Below are positions 16,890 through 25,313 of a DNA stretch of 64,000 nt, piece after piece (position 1 is the first letter of the stretch; each line of letters opens with the position of its first letter). The stretch spans positions 868,001-932,000 of the forward strand of contig CAWFEX010000008.1 of NCBI GenBank assembly GCA_963814955.1. The letters run 5' to 3'. Source of the stretch: DATCJA01 sp963814955. GTDB taxonomy: Bacteria; Acidobacteriota; Vicinamibacteria; Vicinamibacterales; UBA2999. Position numbers and translations under genes: made by a program. Below the pieces are notes generated by a model that saw only the letters and a program-made list of their open reading frames with translations, had not been told where the DNA came from and ran no database searches.

Positions 16890-17744
16890 TCAGGATCGCG
16901 TTTTGGCGATGCCGGGCGCCTTCATCTCCTGCGCCATTGCGGGCGCAAGGTGATGGGTCGTCAGGTGGTCTTTGAGCAGAGTGAACGCCTCCTGCGGCGT
17001 GTTGGCGCGCTGAAGCAGTTCGATGTCCTCGGGGCTGATGGCGCCCCACTCGACCAGCGGTTCGAGACTGAGAATCGGGTCCCGGTACTCGTTTCCGTAA
17101 AGAATGATCTGGATCTGCTTCGCCAGCTTGTCTGTCTGCATCAGTGTGAGGATCTCGAACATCTCGTCGAGCGTGCCAAATCCGCCCGGGAAGATCACGA
17201 GCGCCTTGGCCAGATATGCAAACCAGAACTTCCGCATGAAGAAGTAATGGAACTCGAAGTGAAGCCCGTCGGTGATGTACCGGTTCGCGCCCTGCTCGAA
17301 CGGCAGCTTGATATTCAAGCCCATCGTCTTGCCACCGGCTTCCATGGCGCCGCGGTTCGCCGCTTCCATGATGCCGGGACCGCCGCCGGATGTGACGACA
17401 AACCGATGGTGTGTTGATTTCAGCGAGATCGACCACTCGGTCAGTAGTTTCGCGAGTTCGCGCGCTTCTTCATAGTAGCGAGACCACTCCAGCGCTTTGA
17501 CGGCGGGGACCAGCCGTTCGTCGGGAGAGGTCCTGCTCGTCACGCGGTGCATCAAACGCTCGAGCACCTGCTCGGCCTTCTCGCGGCTGTGAATCCGCGC
17601 TGAGCCAAAGAACACCACCGTGTCTTGAATGTTCTGCGCGCGGAACCGCCGGAGCGGTTCCAGATATTCCGCGAGAATCCTCAGCGGGCGCGCTTCTTCA
17701 CTTTCGAGAAAGTCGGGATTGAGGTACGCGAGCGGCTGCTGCAT
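16890..17744 (-). CDS. LOG-family nucleotide 5'-monophosphate phosphoribohydrolase
   Basis: 284-residue LOG/TIGR00730-type protein. The signatures SGGGPGIMEAANRGA and FPGGFGTLDEMFE supply the phosphate-binding loop and catalytic Glu of cytokinin-nucleotide phosphoribohydrolases. Start ATG 17744 (MQQPLAYLNPDFLES) gives the longer-type N-terminus, including ARIHSREKAEQVLERLM. In bacteria such proteins hydrolyse AMP-like nucleotides and relate to the PpnN/YgdH group. Cytoplasmic. It is divergent from an SRPBCC gene 46 bp away. Confidence 0.88.
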   Translation of the reverse strand: MQQPLAYLNPDFLESEEARPLRILAEYLEPLRRFRAQNIQDTVVFFGSARIHSREKAEQVLERLMHRVTSRTSPDERLVPAVKALEWSRYYEEARELAKLLTEWSISLKSTHHRFVVTSGGGPGIMEAANRGAMEAGGKTMGLNIKLPFEQGANRYITDGLHFEFHYFFMRKFWFAYLAKALVIFPGGFGTLDEMFEILTLMQTDKLAKQIQIILYGNEYRDPILSLEPLVEWGAISPEDIELLQRANTPQEAFTLLKDHLTTHHLAPAMAQEMKAPGIAKTRS

Positions 17745-17790
17745 CCCGCGATTATCGAGGGACAATGACCATATCGCCAAGTTGTCGACC

Positions 17791-18255
17791 ATGAGAGAGT
17801 GCGGACATCGCCTCACGATCAATGCTCCACCGGCGGCTGTGCTCGACGCATTCTTCGACCCGGATGCGCTGAAAGCCTGGTGGCAGGTGGCGCGTTCGGT
17901 CTGTCTGCCCAGGCCTCTGGGCAGCTTCGCCGTCGAATGGGAATCGACCAGGTCGCGGGATGAGCTCCTCGGACGCCTTGGCGGCGCTCTCCATGGGACG
18001 GTAGTGGAGTTCGTTCCAGGCCGTGAGTTCTTCATCGCCGATCTGTATTGGCATCCGCCCGAAGGCGATCCGATAGGCCCGATGGCGCTCGAAGCCACGT
18101 GCAAGATCGACGGAAATGCGACTGTGCTGCAGGTCCGCCAATCGGGGTACGACAAGGCCAGCGAACGATGGGCGCGGTATTACGACATCATGTCGAACGG
18201 CTGGGTACTCGCGCTCGGATCGTTGAAGGAGTATCTCGAGGCACGGTGGGCGTAA
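17791..18255 (+). CDS. SRPBCC/AHSA1-type domain protein
   Basis: 154-residue START-like domain. It begins INAPPAAVLDAFFDPDALKAWWQ, the usual AHSA1 N-terminus with the aromatic WW, and ends DIMSNGWVLALGSLKEYLE, the typical C-terminal amphipathic helix. Such proteins bind hydrophobic ligands or act with chaperones or stress regulators. No enzyme motif is visible. Start ATG 17791. Confidence 0.82.
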   Translation: MRECGHRLTINAPPAAVLDAFFDPDALKAWWQVARSVCLPRPLGSFAVEWESTRSRDELLGRLGGALHGTVVEFVPGREFFIADLYWHPPEGDPIGPMALEATCKIDGNATVLQVRQSGYDKASERWARYYDIMSNGWVLALGSLKEYLEARWA

Positions 18256-18311
18256 GCAAAAGGCAAAAGGCAAAAGGTAAAGGGCAAAGGTCAAAAGGCA
18301 AAGGTGAACGG
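18256..18311. repeat. Degenerate 7-bp tandem repeat
   Basis: Eight heptamers beginning with three perfect GCAAAAG units, then GTAAAGG, GCAAAGG, TCAAAAG, GCAAAGG, TGAACGG. The block exactly fills the gap between the stop codons of the convergent SRPBCC and pyruvate kinase genes. Confidence 0.8.
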
Positions 18312-19727
18312 TCACACTCCCTGTAGCTTGAGAAAGTTCGAAGGGCCGGGCGCGAGGTCTGGCGTGATGCTGACGAGCACAATGACCGAACCGTGCGGAA
18401 TGGCGCCCCGGTCCACGAGCATCTGACCGAGCCGGCTGGCGGCATCGGTCACGTCTCCGGTCAGATCGGCCAGCACCGGCACGACTCCCCAAGCCAGCGT
18501 CAATCGGCGGATGACCTCCAGGTTGTCTGATGCGCCGAAGATTGGCGCGCGGGGACGAAGGGAGGACAACACGCGCGCCGTTTTCCCGCCCCGCGTAACG
18601 GCAACGATCGCCGTGGCATCGCCACGCGCCGCCAGCGTGACCGCCGCCTCACAGATGGCTCGGCCGTGGCCGCTGAGGAGTCGCGTGTCTTCGAGAGTGA
18701 CGGCATCGGCCGCGGGCATCGTTTCAGCATCACGGATGATTGCGTCGAGCGTCTGGACGGCGCGAACCGGATGCAGACCGATCGCGGTCTCACCTGCAAG
18801 CATGATCGCGTCGACACCTTCGTCCACGGCATTGGCGGCGTCGCTCACTTCGGCCCGTGTCGGCCTCGGTTCGGTGCGCATCGACTCGAGAACCTGCGTG
18901 GCGACAATCACCGGAATTCCGCGGGCGCGCGCGCGCCGGGTCACGTCTTTCTGCACGCGCGGCACATGTTCGAGCGGCAGCTCCAGGCCGAGGTCCCCAC
19001 GCGCCACCATCACGGCATCGGATTCCTTCAGGATGTCGTCTATCTGCGCCACCGCGTCGGGGCGTTCCAGCTTCGCGACAAGCGGGGTGTCCGGCGCGCC
19101 GGCGGCCCGCAGTTGATCGCGCGCCTGACGCACGTCCGCTGCCGATTGCACGAAGCTGAGCGCGATGTAGTCGACGCCCGCGGAAACGCCGAACCGGAGA
19201 TCGTCGATGTCCTTGGAGGTGAGCGCGGCCGACGGCAGACGCACACCCGGAACGTTGATGCCCTTGTGCTCGCCCAATGAACCGCCGTCGACCACCGTGG
19301 TGCGAATATCGCCTCCGCGTACGTCTTCCACGCGCAGCTGAATCCGCCCGTCATCGAGCAGAAGTGTGTCGCCCGCCTTGACGACATTTGGAAGGTCCGC
19401 GTACCCAGTCGAAATACGGCCAGGCTCGCCAGCCATGTCTCCAACCACAATGTGAAGCTCGTCGCCCGCCTTCAAAGTAAGCGGCGTACCCGCCCGCAGC
19501 GGCCCCGTGCGTATCTTCGGGCCCGACAGGTCCTGAAGCACCCCGACGCTCCGAGCATGCTGGTCCGACGCGGCACGGATGCGCGCAATCGACTGCGCGT
19601 GACCCTCACGAGTGCCGTGAGAAAAATTCAGGCGGAATACGTCCACCCCAGCCCGAACCAATTCACTGATTGCTGCCTCGGTGCTCGTCGAGGGTCCGAC
19701 CGTCGCTACGATCTTCGTACGGCGCAT
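18312..19727 (-). CDS. pyk: Pyruvate kinase
   Basis: 471-residue pyruvate kinase, converting phosphoenolpyruvate and ADP to pyruvate and ATP. Start ATG 19727 (MRRTKIVATVGPSTS) matches the family N-terminus. Conserved blocks are VFRLNFSHG, LQDLSGPKIRTG, DDGRIQL, LVAKLERPDAV, MVARGDLGLELPLEHVP, the mobile segment QVLESMRTEPRPTRAEVSD and IMLAGETAIG. The B domain and C-terminal allosteric domain are both present. The frame is intact. A heptamer repeat lies directly upstream, in the region shared with the divergent amidase gene. Confidence 0.95.
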   Translation of the reverse strand: MRRTKIVATVGPSTSTEAAISELVRAGVDVFRLNFSHGTREGHAQSIARIRAASDQHARSVGVLQDLSGPKIRTGPLRAGTPLTLKAGDELHIVVGDMAGEPGRISTGYADLPNVVKAGDTLLLDDGRIQLRVEDVRGGDIRTTVVDGGSLGEHKGINVPGVRLPSAALTSKDIDDLRFGVSAGVDYIALSFVQSAADVRQARDQLRAAGAPDTPLVAKLERPDAVAQIDDILKESDAVMVARGDLGLELPLEHVPRVQKDVTRRARARGIPVIVATQVLESMRTEPRPTRAEVSDAANAVDEGVDAIMLAGETAIGLHPVRAVQTLDAIIRDAETMPAADAVTLEDTRLLSGHGRAICEAAVTLAARGDATAIVAVTRGGKTARVLSSLRPRAPIFGASDNLEVIRRLTLAWGVVPVLADLTGDVTDAASRLGQMLVDRGAIPHGSVIVLVSITPDLAPGPSNFLKLQGV

Positions 19728-19735
19728 CCACTCAT

Positions 19736-19777
19736 TGTGACTTGTGACTTGTGATTTGTGACTTGTGACTTGTACGC
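19736..19777. repeat. 7-bp tandem repeat (TGTGACT)
   Basis: Five consecutive units TGTGACT, TGTGACT, TGTGATT, TGTGACT, TGTGACT, then the degenerate TGTACGC. It occupies nearly the whole 63-bp space between the divergent pyruvate kinase and amidase start codons, so it overlaps any promoter or leader there. Confidence 0.85.
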
Positions 19778-19790
19778 TGTAGGGTCCTTG

Positions 19791-21149
19791 ATGCCCGCGG
19801 AGCCGCGCACGATCTCGGAGCTGGCCCAGGCGCTCGCATCGCGCCGGCTCACCGCTGAGGCAGCGACGACACACTGTCTCGAGGCAATTGCCGACCGTAA
19901 TTCATCGGTGAACGCGTTCATCGCGGTGTTCGCCGATGAAGCGCGGGCGCAGGCGCGCCAGGCTGACGCGGACATCGCCGCAGGCCGCTACCGCGGCCCG
20001 CTCCACGGCGTTCCTGTTTCGCTCAAAGATCTGTTCGACGTCGAGGGCGTCCGCACGACAGCCGCTTCGCGTGTTCGCTCGAACCATGTCGCGAATGCGG
20101 ACTCCACCGTGATCCAGCGCCTTCGGGCGGCCGGCGCCGTCCTCATCGGCAAGAACAACCTGCACGAATTCGCCCTCGGCACGACGAACGAGGATTCGGC
20201 GTTCGGGCCGGCCCGGCATCCGTTGGATCTCAGCCGGTCGCCTGGCGGATCGTCGGGTGGATCGGCAGCGGCCGTGCTCGCGGGCATGGCGTACGCGTCG
20301 ATTGGCACCGACACGGGCGGTTCGGTACGGATACCAGCCGGTGTATGCGGGTTGGTCGGGTTGAAGCCGGCACTCGGCGAAATCCCGACTGACGGCGTTG
20401 TTCCCCTCAGCCCGACACTTGACCACGTCGGACCCATTTGCCGCTCGGCGGGTGACGCGACGATTCTGTACCACGTGCTGCGCGGTCAACACGCAGCCGC
20501 CGCTCCGAAGCCGGTTCGTGAACGCGGAATTCGACTTGGAGTGCTGCGCGGCTACTTCATGGCTCTGCTCGACGCGGGCGTCGCGTCAACCTTCGAGCAA
20601 GCCTGCACGCGCCTGCAAGGCGCGGGAGTCGAGCTTCGCGATGCGATAATTCCGCACGCCGACGACATCTCCGCCATCTACGTGCACATCGCCCTGACCG
20701 AAGCTGCCGCCTATCATGCCGCCACCCTCGAGCGGCGTCCGGACGACTACACGCCGAACGTGCGCCTGCGACTCGAGATGGGTCGCTACATTCTCGGCGA
20801 AGACTACGTGCGGGCCATGCGCGGGCGTGAGGTGTTGCGAACAGAAGTCGACCAGGCATTGAAGGACTGTGATGCTCTCCTCTTGCCCACCCTGCCCGTG
20901 CCCGCCACCAGACTGGGTGCCGAGACTGTGCATATCGGTGGCTCAGATCAGTCCGTTCGCACCGTGATGCTGCGATTGACTCAGCTCTTCAACATCACAG
21001 GGCATCCGGCTATTACCATGCCGTGCGGGAGTACTGCCGAGGGTCTGCCCGTGGGCGCCCAGCTCGTTGGAGCGAGGGACGGCACCAGGGGACTCCTCGA
21101 CGTGGCTGAGGCGCTCGAGCCCTACCTGGGCCCGGGAGTGTCCCGCTGA
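19791..21149 (+). CDS. Amidase signature enzyme (GatA-like)
   Basis: 452-residue amidase signature enzyme. The catalytic Ser-cisSer-Lys triad is visible: Lys in VSLKDLFDVEG (near residue 80), cis-Ser in SPGGSSGGSAAAV (near 155) and the nucleophile Ser in GTDTGGSVRIPAG (near 180). Overall it is as similar to GatA as to free-standing amidases. No gatB or gatC neighbours, so it is more likely a stand-alone amidase than part of the Glu-tRNA(Gln) amidotransferase. Start ATG 19791. Cytoplasmic. Confidence 0.88.
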   Translation: MPAEPRTISELAQALASRRLTAEAATTHCLEAIADRNSSVNAFIAVFADEARAQARQADADIAAGRYRGPLHGVPVSLKDLFDVEGVRTTAASRVRSNHVANADSTVIQRLRAAGAVLIGKNNLHEFALGTTNEDSAFGPARHPLDLSRSPGGSSGGSAAAVLAGMAYASIGTDTGGSVRIPAGVCGLVGLKPALGEIPTDGVVPLSPTLDHVGPICRSAGDATILYHVLRGQHAAAAPKPVRERGIRLGVLRGYFMALLDAGVASTFEQACTRLQGAGVELRDAIIPHADDISAIYVHIALTEAAAYHAATLERRPDDYTPNVRLRLEMGRYILGEDYVRAMRGREVLRTEVDQALKDCDALLLPTLPVPATRLGAETVHIGGSDQSVRTVMLRLTQLFNITGHPAITMPCGSTAEGLPVGAQLVGARDGTRGLLDVAEALEPYLGPGVSR

Positions 21150-21286
21150 GGCTCCGGATGTTCGGGCAACGGCTGCGGCGGAATATCCGGCGGCGGTGCC
21201 GGACTGATATCAGGCGGCGGTGCGTCGATGATGTCAGGCGCACCGGCGGGCCGCGGCACGTCAGGCTTTCGCGGATGCTCGATCAT
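21122..21286 (-). CDS. Small proline-rich protein
   Basis: 54-residue reading frame from ATG 21286 with a regular pattern of Asp/Glu, Ile and Pro: DAPPPDISPAPPPDIPPQ then PLPEHPEPQ. Short proteins with this PPPDIPP style are common in proteobacterial and acidobacterial genomes and have no known function. Its end overlaps the 3' end of the convergent amidase gene by 28 bp. Composition alone could be misleading. Confidence 0.4.
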   Translation of the reverse strand: MIEHPRKPDVPRPAGAPDIIDAPPPDISPAPPPDIPPQPLPEHPEPQRDTPGPR

Positions 21287-21330
21287 GACGAATCGACTTG
21301 CAACCCGCGCGCCGCAGGACTGTTGAGCTC

Positions 21331-22387
21331 GTGATTTCTCACCTGTTTCACGCATGGGAGCGGCGTCTGGTCTCGAAGACGACCAACAGGGTCGTCCGGC
21401 CCTTCGAGTGGGGTCTCGACTGGATTCCACCGAACGGCCGCCTGGCGCCGGTCGATCATCTCCGCCATTTCGTCGATGAGGCGATGCGCGATACGACCGC
21501 CTTCTTCGACCCATCTTCAACGCGGGATTACGTGTTCACGATGGCTGCACCGGATCTCAGGGCGCGAGGCGAAGCTGGAACGCTGCGCTTTCCGAGCGCG
21601 CTGACCACACCCCACTCAGACAACAACGTGGTTCACGCGCGATGGTTCCCGTCGGCGAACGAGCCACCGGTCGATGCTTCCGGTACGCGAGGGCGCGCCG
21701 TGGTGGTCCTGCCGCAATGGAACTCCGACGCCGAAGGCCACGTTGGCCTGTCTCGAGCACTCGCACGCTTCGGCGTATCCGCACTGCGGTTGAGCCTGCC
21801 GTATCACGACCTGCGCATGCCACCGGAGCTGACTCGCGCCGATTACATCGTCAGCTCCAACATCGCACGGACCCTCCAGGTGTGCCGGCAGGCGGTGCTC
21901 GACGCGCGGCGGGCGATTGCCTGGCTTGCCGACCAGGGATTCGAGCGTATCGGCATTCTTGGCACGAGCCTCGGTTCGTGCCTCGCCATGCTGACCACGG
22001 CGCACGAACCGCGCATTCGCGTCCAGGCACTCAATCACGTGTCACCGAGATTTGCGGATGTGGTCTGGCGCGGAATCTCGACCCTGCATGTCCGACAGGG
22101 TCTCGATGGCTACATGGATTTGGAGGTGCTCCGCGATTTGTGGCGGCCCATCAGTCCTTCGTCGGTACTTCGATCGGGTCCACCACGCGCGGACACTGCT
22201 CGTTTACGCGCGGTACGACCTCACGTTTCCGGTTGACCTGTCGCGCGAGCTCGTTGAGGAATTCAGGCGGCGTCAGCTGCCGCATGCGGTAACCGTGCTT
22301 CCCTGCGGGCACTACAGCACCGGGTCGGCGCCCTTCAAGTTTCTTGATGGGTATGCGCTGACGCAGTTCCTTCGCAGGAACTTGTAG
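21331..22387 (+). CDS. Alpha/beta-hydrolase (one apparent frameshift)
   Basis: Alpha/beta-hydrolase of about 350 residues. A GTG start at 21331 (VISHLFHAWERRL) is likely. Core motifs are VVVLPQWNSDAEGH, LRLSLPYHDLRMP, the nucleophile elbow LGTSLGSCLAML, and near the end YARYDLTFPVDLS (catalytic Asp) and LPCGHYSTG (catalytic His). The frame changes at about 22164, where an extra G in GTCGGTAC breaks the reading between RPISPSS and YFDRVHHARTLLVY. No signal peptide. The substrate is unknown. Confidence 0.78.
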
Positions 22388-22393
22388 GCCAAT

Positions 22394-22471
22394 CGTCCGC
22401 CTGAAGGCGGACAGTCCGTAGTGTCCGGCTTCAGCCTGACCGTCCGTAGTGTCCGGCTTCAGCCGGACCGT
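22394..22471. repeat. Cluster of three GTAG-headed REP palindromes
   Basis: GTCCGCCTGAAGGCGGAC at 22395-22412, then two copies of CCGTAGTGTCCGGCTTCAGCC followed by TGAC (22417-22440) or GGAC (22443-22467). The last two show the GTAG head directly on the plus strand. The cluster lies between the convergent hydrolase and M16 genes. Confidence 0.85.
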
Positions 22472-22474
22472 CGC

Positions 22475-23848
22475 TCAGATTTCCGCCGGCAGGAGCCGCG
22501 GCTCGCCCAGACCGAGCGCGTGGAGCGAATCGCCAACCGCCTGATGATCGCCGACGACGAGCGTCACCGTTCGCAGTGGATCGACGTACTGGTTCGCGGC
22601 GCGAACGACGTCGGACGCGTGAACCGCATTGACCTTGGGCACGAACTCTTCGAAGTACGTATCTGGCAGGTTGTACAGCGCGAGCTGAGTCAGCGATCGT
22701 GCCACCTGCTGCGTCGTCTCGAAATTGCGGGGATAGCCGCGGGTCAACGATGCCTTCGCCAGCGTCATCTCGACGTCCGACGGCGGCCTCGACTCTCGGA
22801 GTGCGGCAAATTCGTCGAGCGAATCGCGAATGGCATCGGCGGTGGCGGCCGTGTGGACGCTCGCCTGCAGAGAAAAGGGCGAGAGTCCGCGCCGCCAATC
22901 GAACCCCGTTCGCGCGCCGTAAGTGTATCCCTTCTCCTCGCGCAGCTTCAGATTGATACGGCTGACGAACTGCCCGCCAAGCAGCGCGTTCAATACAAGC
23001 AGCGCGGGATAGTCCGGCGTGTTTCGCCGCGCCGACAGATGACCCATCCGCAGTTCCGACTGCGCGGCGGCGTCGCGAGCCACAATCGCCAGCTGGCGGG
23101 GCGAGGCAGCGGGCTCGATGTCGGCCGCGGCCTGCATTTCGACTGCCGGAGAATCTTCTCCCCAATTGGCGAACGCTGCGTCCGCAATCGCCCTCAGCTT
23201 CTCGTGCGGCATGGGACCGGCGATCGCAAGCGTGGCGCGAGTCGGCCGAAACGTGCGCGCGTGAAATTCGGTCGACGTGCTCGAGATCGATCTGTGCGCA
23301 GCGTCGACTCGGTACCGATCGCAAGATGGCCGTATGGGTGGTCGCCGTACAACAACGTCAGGAACGCGCGCTCGGCGACCGCCGGCGGAAGGTCCCTGAG
23401 CTGCCGCAGGCGATCGAGCCGGAGTCCCTGCACACGAGCGAAATCCGTCTCGCGAAAACTCGGGCGGAGAAGCGTGGCAGCCATGAGCGCTGCTCCCCGC
23501 TCGGCAAACCGCGCCAGCGTCGTCAGAGTAAAGACCGTCGCGTCGGCGCCGACGTCCACGTCGTACTCTCCCCCGATCGACGCCAATGCTTCCGCCACTT
23601 CAATCGCGCTGAGCGGGCCGGTGCCCTCGTCCGTCATGTCGGCGGTAATCGCGGCAAGACCCAGGCGACCTGGCGGATCGGCCCCCAGCCCTCCTGTGAT
23701 TTGCATCACGAACGTCACGACCGGGACGGTGTGGTGCTCGACGGTTCGCACGTCGAGACCGTTGCCCAGGGTGTGCCGGACGATGCGCGGGAAATTTGAA
23801 GGCTGGGTCAGGGCCGATATCGGGAAGACGCGACCGGTCGACGCCCAT
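22475..23848 (-). CDS. M16 family peptidase-like protein, non-catalytic partner (two apparent frameshifts)
   Basis: Second member of an M16 (pitrilysin/insulinase-type) pair. ATG 23848 overlaps the TGA of the upstream M16 gene, so translation is coupled. It begins MGVDRSRLPDIGPDPAFKFP, shifts frame near 23790 in an AAATTTCCC run, continues RHTLGNGLDVRTVEHHTVPV, shifts again near 23290 and ends with a typical M16 C-domain (REEKGYTYGARTGFDWR, RTVTLVVGDHQAV). The HxxEH zinc motif is absent; LGLAAITADMTDEGTG occupies that place, as usual for the B-type partner. It is probably exported or periplasm-facing, but no signal peptide is visible. Confidence 0.82.
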
Positions 23849-25162
23849 CAGTTGACGGTGACCGGCTGTGAGCCTGGAAGCGCAAGCGACTGCTGGCCTC
23901 GCGGCACAACGCTGAGAACGATGCGTCGATCGAAGCCAAGATAGCGCCGCGCAGTGCCGCTCACTCCGTCGGAGGTCGCGTTGCGGTAACGATTGAGATC
24001 CGCAGCAAAGAACGCCGGATCGCCGCAGAAGACGTTGTATGCGTTCAACTGATCAGACTTGCCTCCGAACCCTCCCACGGTCTGAATGCGATACATGAAG
24101 TGCGCTTCAGTCTGCGCCCTGGCGCGTTCCATTTCGGCATCCGACGGTCCTTTGTCGATGACGCGCTGCAGCTCGACGTCGATGAGTGCCGCAATCTCCG
24201 TGAGGGAGCGGCCCGGAGCCGCGGTCGCGATCAGCAGAAAGAACCCACCGAGCTCTCGTGAGTTCTGATAGGCAGACACGTCGAGCGCCACCCGCTGCTC
24301 GTACACGAGCGTTCGATAGAGTCTCGACGTCTTGCCGTTGGCGAGCAGGTCCGCCAGCAGATCCATTTCTGCGTCGCCGTCGCGAAACATGGCGGGCGAG
24401 TGCCACGCCATATACACGCGCGGCATTTCCACGCGGTCCTCCAGAAGGAGCCGCAGTTCGCGTTCGAGCTCGGCTGCAGCGAGTGACCGGGTGTGGTCTG
24501 ACACCGGCGGGCAGCTCGCCGAAGTAGTGCTCCGCGAGATCGAACCCGCGCTCCGCCTCGATATCACCGGCCAGGGTGAGCGACGCGTTCGACGGGTGAT
24601 AGTAGGTGCGAAAAAAATCGCGGACCTCGTCGAGCTGCATCGCGCGAATATCCTCTGCGCTGCCGATCGTCATCCAGTGGTACGGATGATCGTGAGGGAA
24701 CATGGCTGCGGTGATCGCCATGAGCGCAAGGCCGTACGGCCGGTTTTCGTAGTTCTGCCGCCGTTCGTTCAGGACCACATCGCGCTGAGTCTCGAACCGC
24801 TGCTGCGTAAGGGCGGGCAGCAGATATCCCATGCGGTCGGATTCCATCCAGAGCGCCAGGTCGATCGCGCTCTTGGGAACAACTTCCCAGTAATTGGTGC
24901 GGTCGGCGTTCGTGGATCCGTTGAGGAGTGCGCCCGCCTGCTGCAGCGGCGGGAAGTATCCCGAATCGTGGTGCTGCGATCCTTCGAACATCAGGTGCTC
25001 GAAGAGATGCGCAAAACCGGTGCGGCCCGGACGCTCGTTCTTGGACCCGACGTGATACCAGATGTTGAGGGCGACGATCGGGACGTGGTGATCCTCATGA
25101 ACGATGACGTCGAGCCCGTTGGAAAGGGTCCGTTTGATGAAGGGAAGCGCCGCGGCAACCAC
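23848..25162 (-). CDS. M16 family zinc peptidase, catalytic member (one apparent frameshift)
   Basis: Catalytic M16 peptidase. The inverted zinc motif HLFEHLMFEG is present, with the downstream Glu in VVLNERRQNYENRPYG. The substrate domain continues PYHWMTIGSAEDIRAMQ and FFRTYYHPSNASLTLAGDI. The frame changes near 24485-24500, between FGELPAGVRPHPVTRS and AAAELERELRLLLEDRV, and continues to the stop at 23848. The start is uncertain: a GTG at 25162 (VVAAALPFIKRTLSNGLDV) fits the family, and the frame is open further up. It is divergent from the TonB receptor, as in several outer-membrane protein-processing loci. Confidence 0.82.
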
Positions 25163-25217
25163 TTTAGCGCATCCTATCGCGAGCCTGGTATTTCGCGCTC
25201 CGGCGCGTGACTTCTGC

Positions 25218-25245
25218 TTGACCGACCAAAGCGGTCGGATATAGA
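25218..25245 (+). promoter_or_regulatory. Putative sigma-70 promoter of TonB receptor
   Basis: TTGACC at 25218-25223 and TATAGA at 25240-25245, separated by 16 bp, close to the TTGACA/TATAAT consensus. It is placed 69 bp before the receptor start codon and just before the operator palindrome. A CCGACC/GGTCGG hairpin (25222-25238) overlaps the spacer. Confidence 0.5.
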
Positions 25246-25257
25246 CTCCTGAGTTGA

Positions 25258-25278
25258 AAGTGAGACTCAGTCTCACTT
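25258..25278. promoter_or_regulatory. Fur-box-like 21-bp palindrome
   Basis: A perfect 10-1-10 inverted repeat: AAGTGAGACT, central C, AGTCTCACTT. The core TGAGACT-C-AGTCTCA has the 7-1-7 symmetry of a Fur box and matches TGATAAT-N-ATTATCA at five of seven positions per arm. It starts 12 bp downstream of the putative -10 and lies 35 bp before the TonB receptor ATG, a position where a bound repressor would block transcription. Iron regulation is an inference. Confidence 0.6.
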
Positions 25279-25313
25279 ATGTCCCTCACGACAACTTCAG
25301 GAGCTTTCATCAG

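Noticed and set aside
19791..21149. gatA of the tRNA amidotransferase
   Set aside because: The signature triad fits, but there is no gatB or gatC nearby, so it is reported as an amidase without a symbol.
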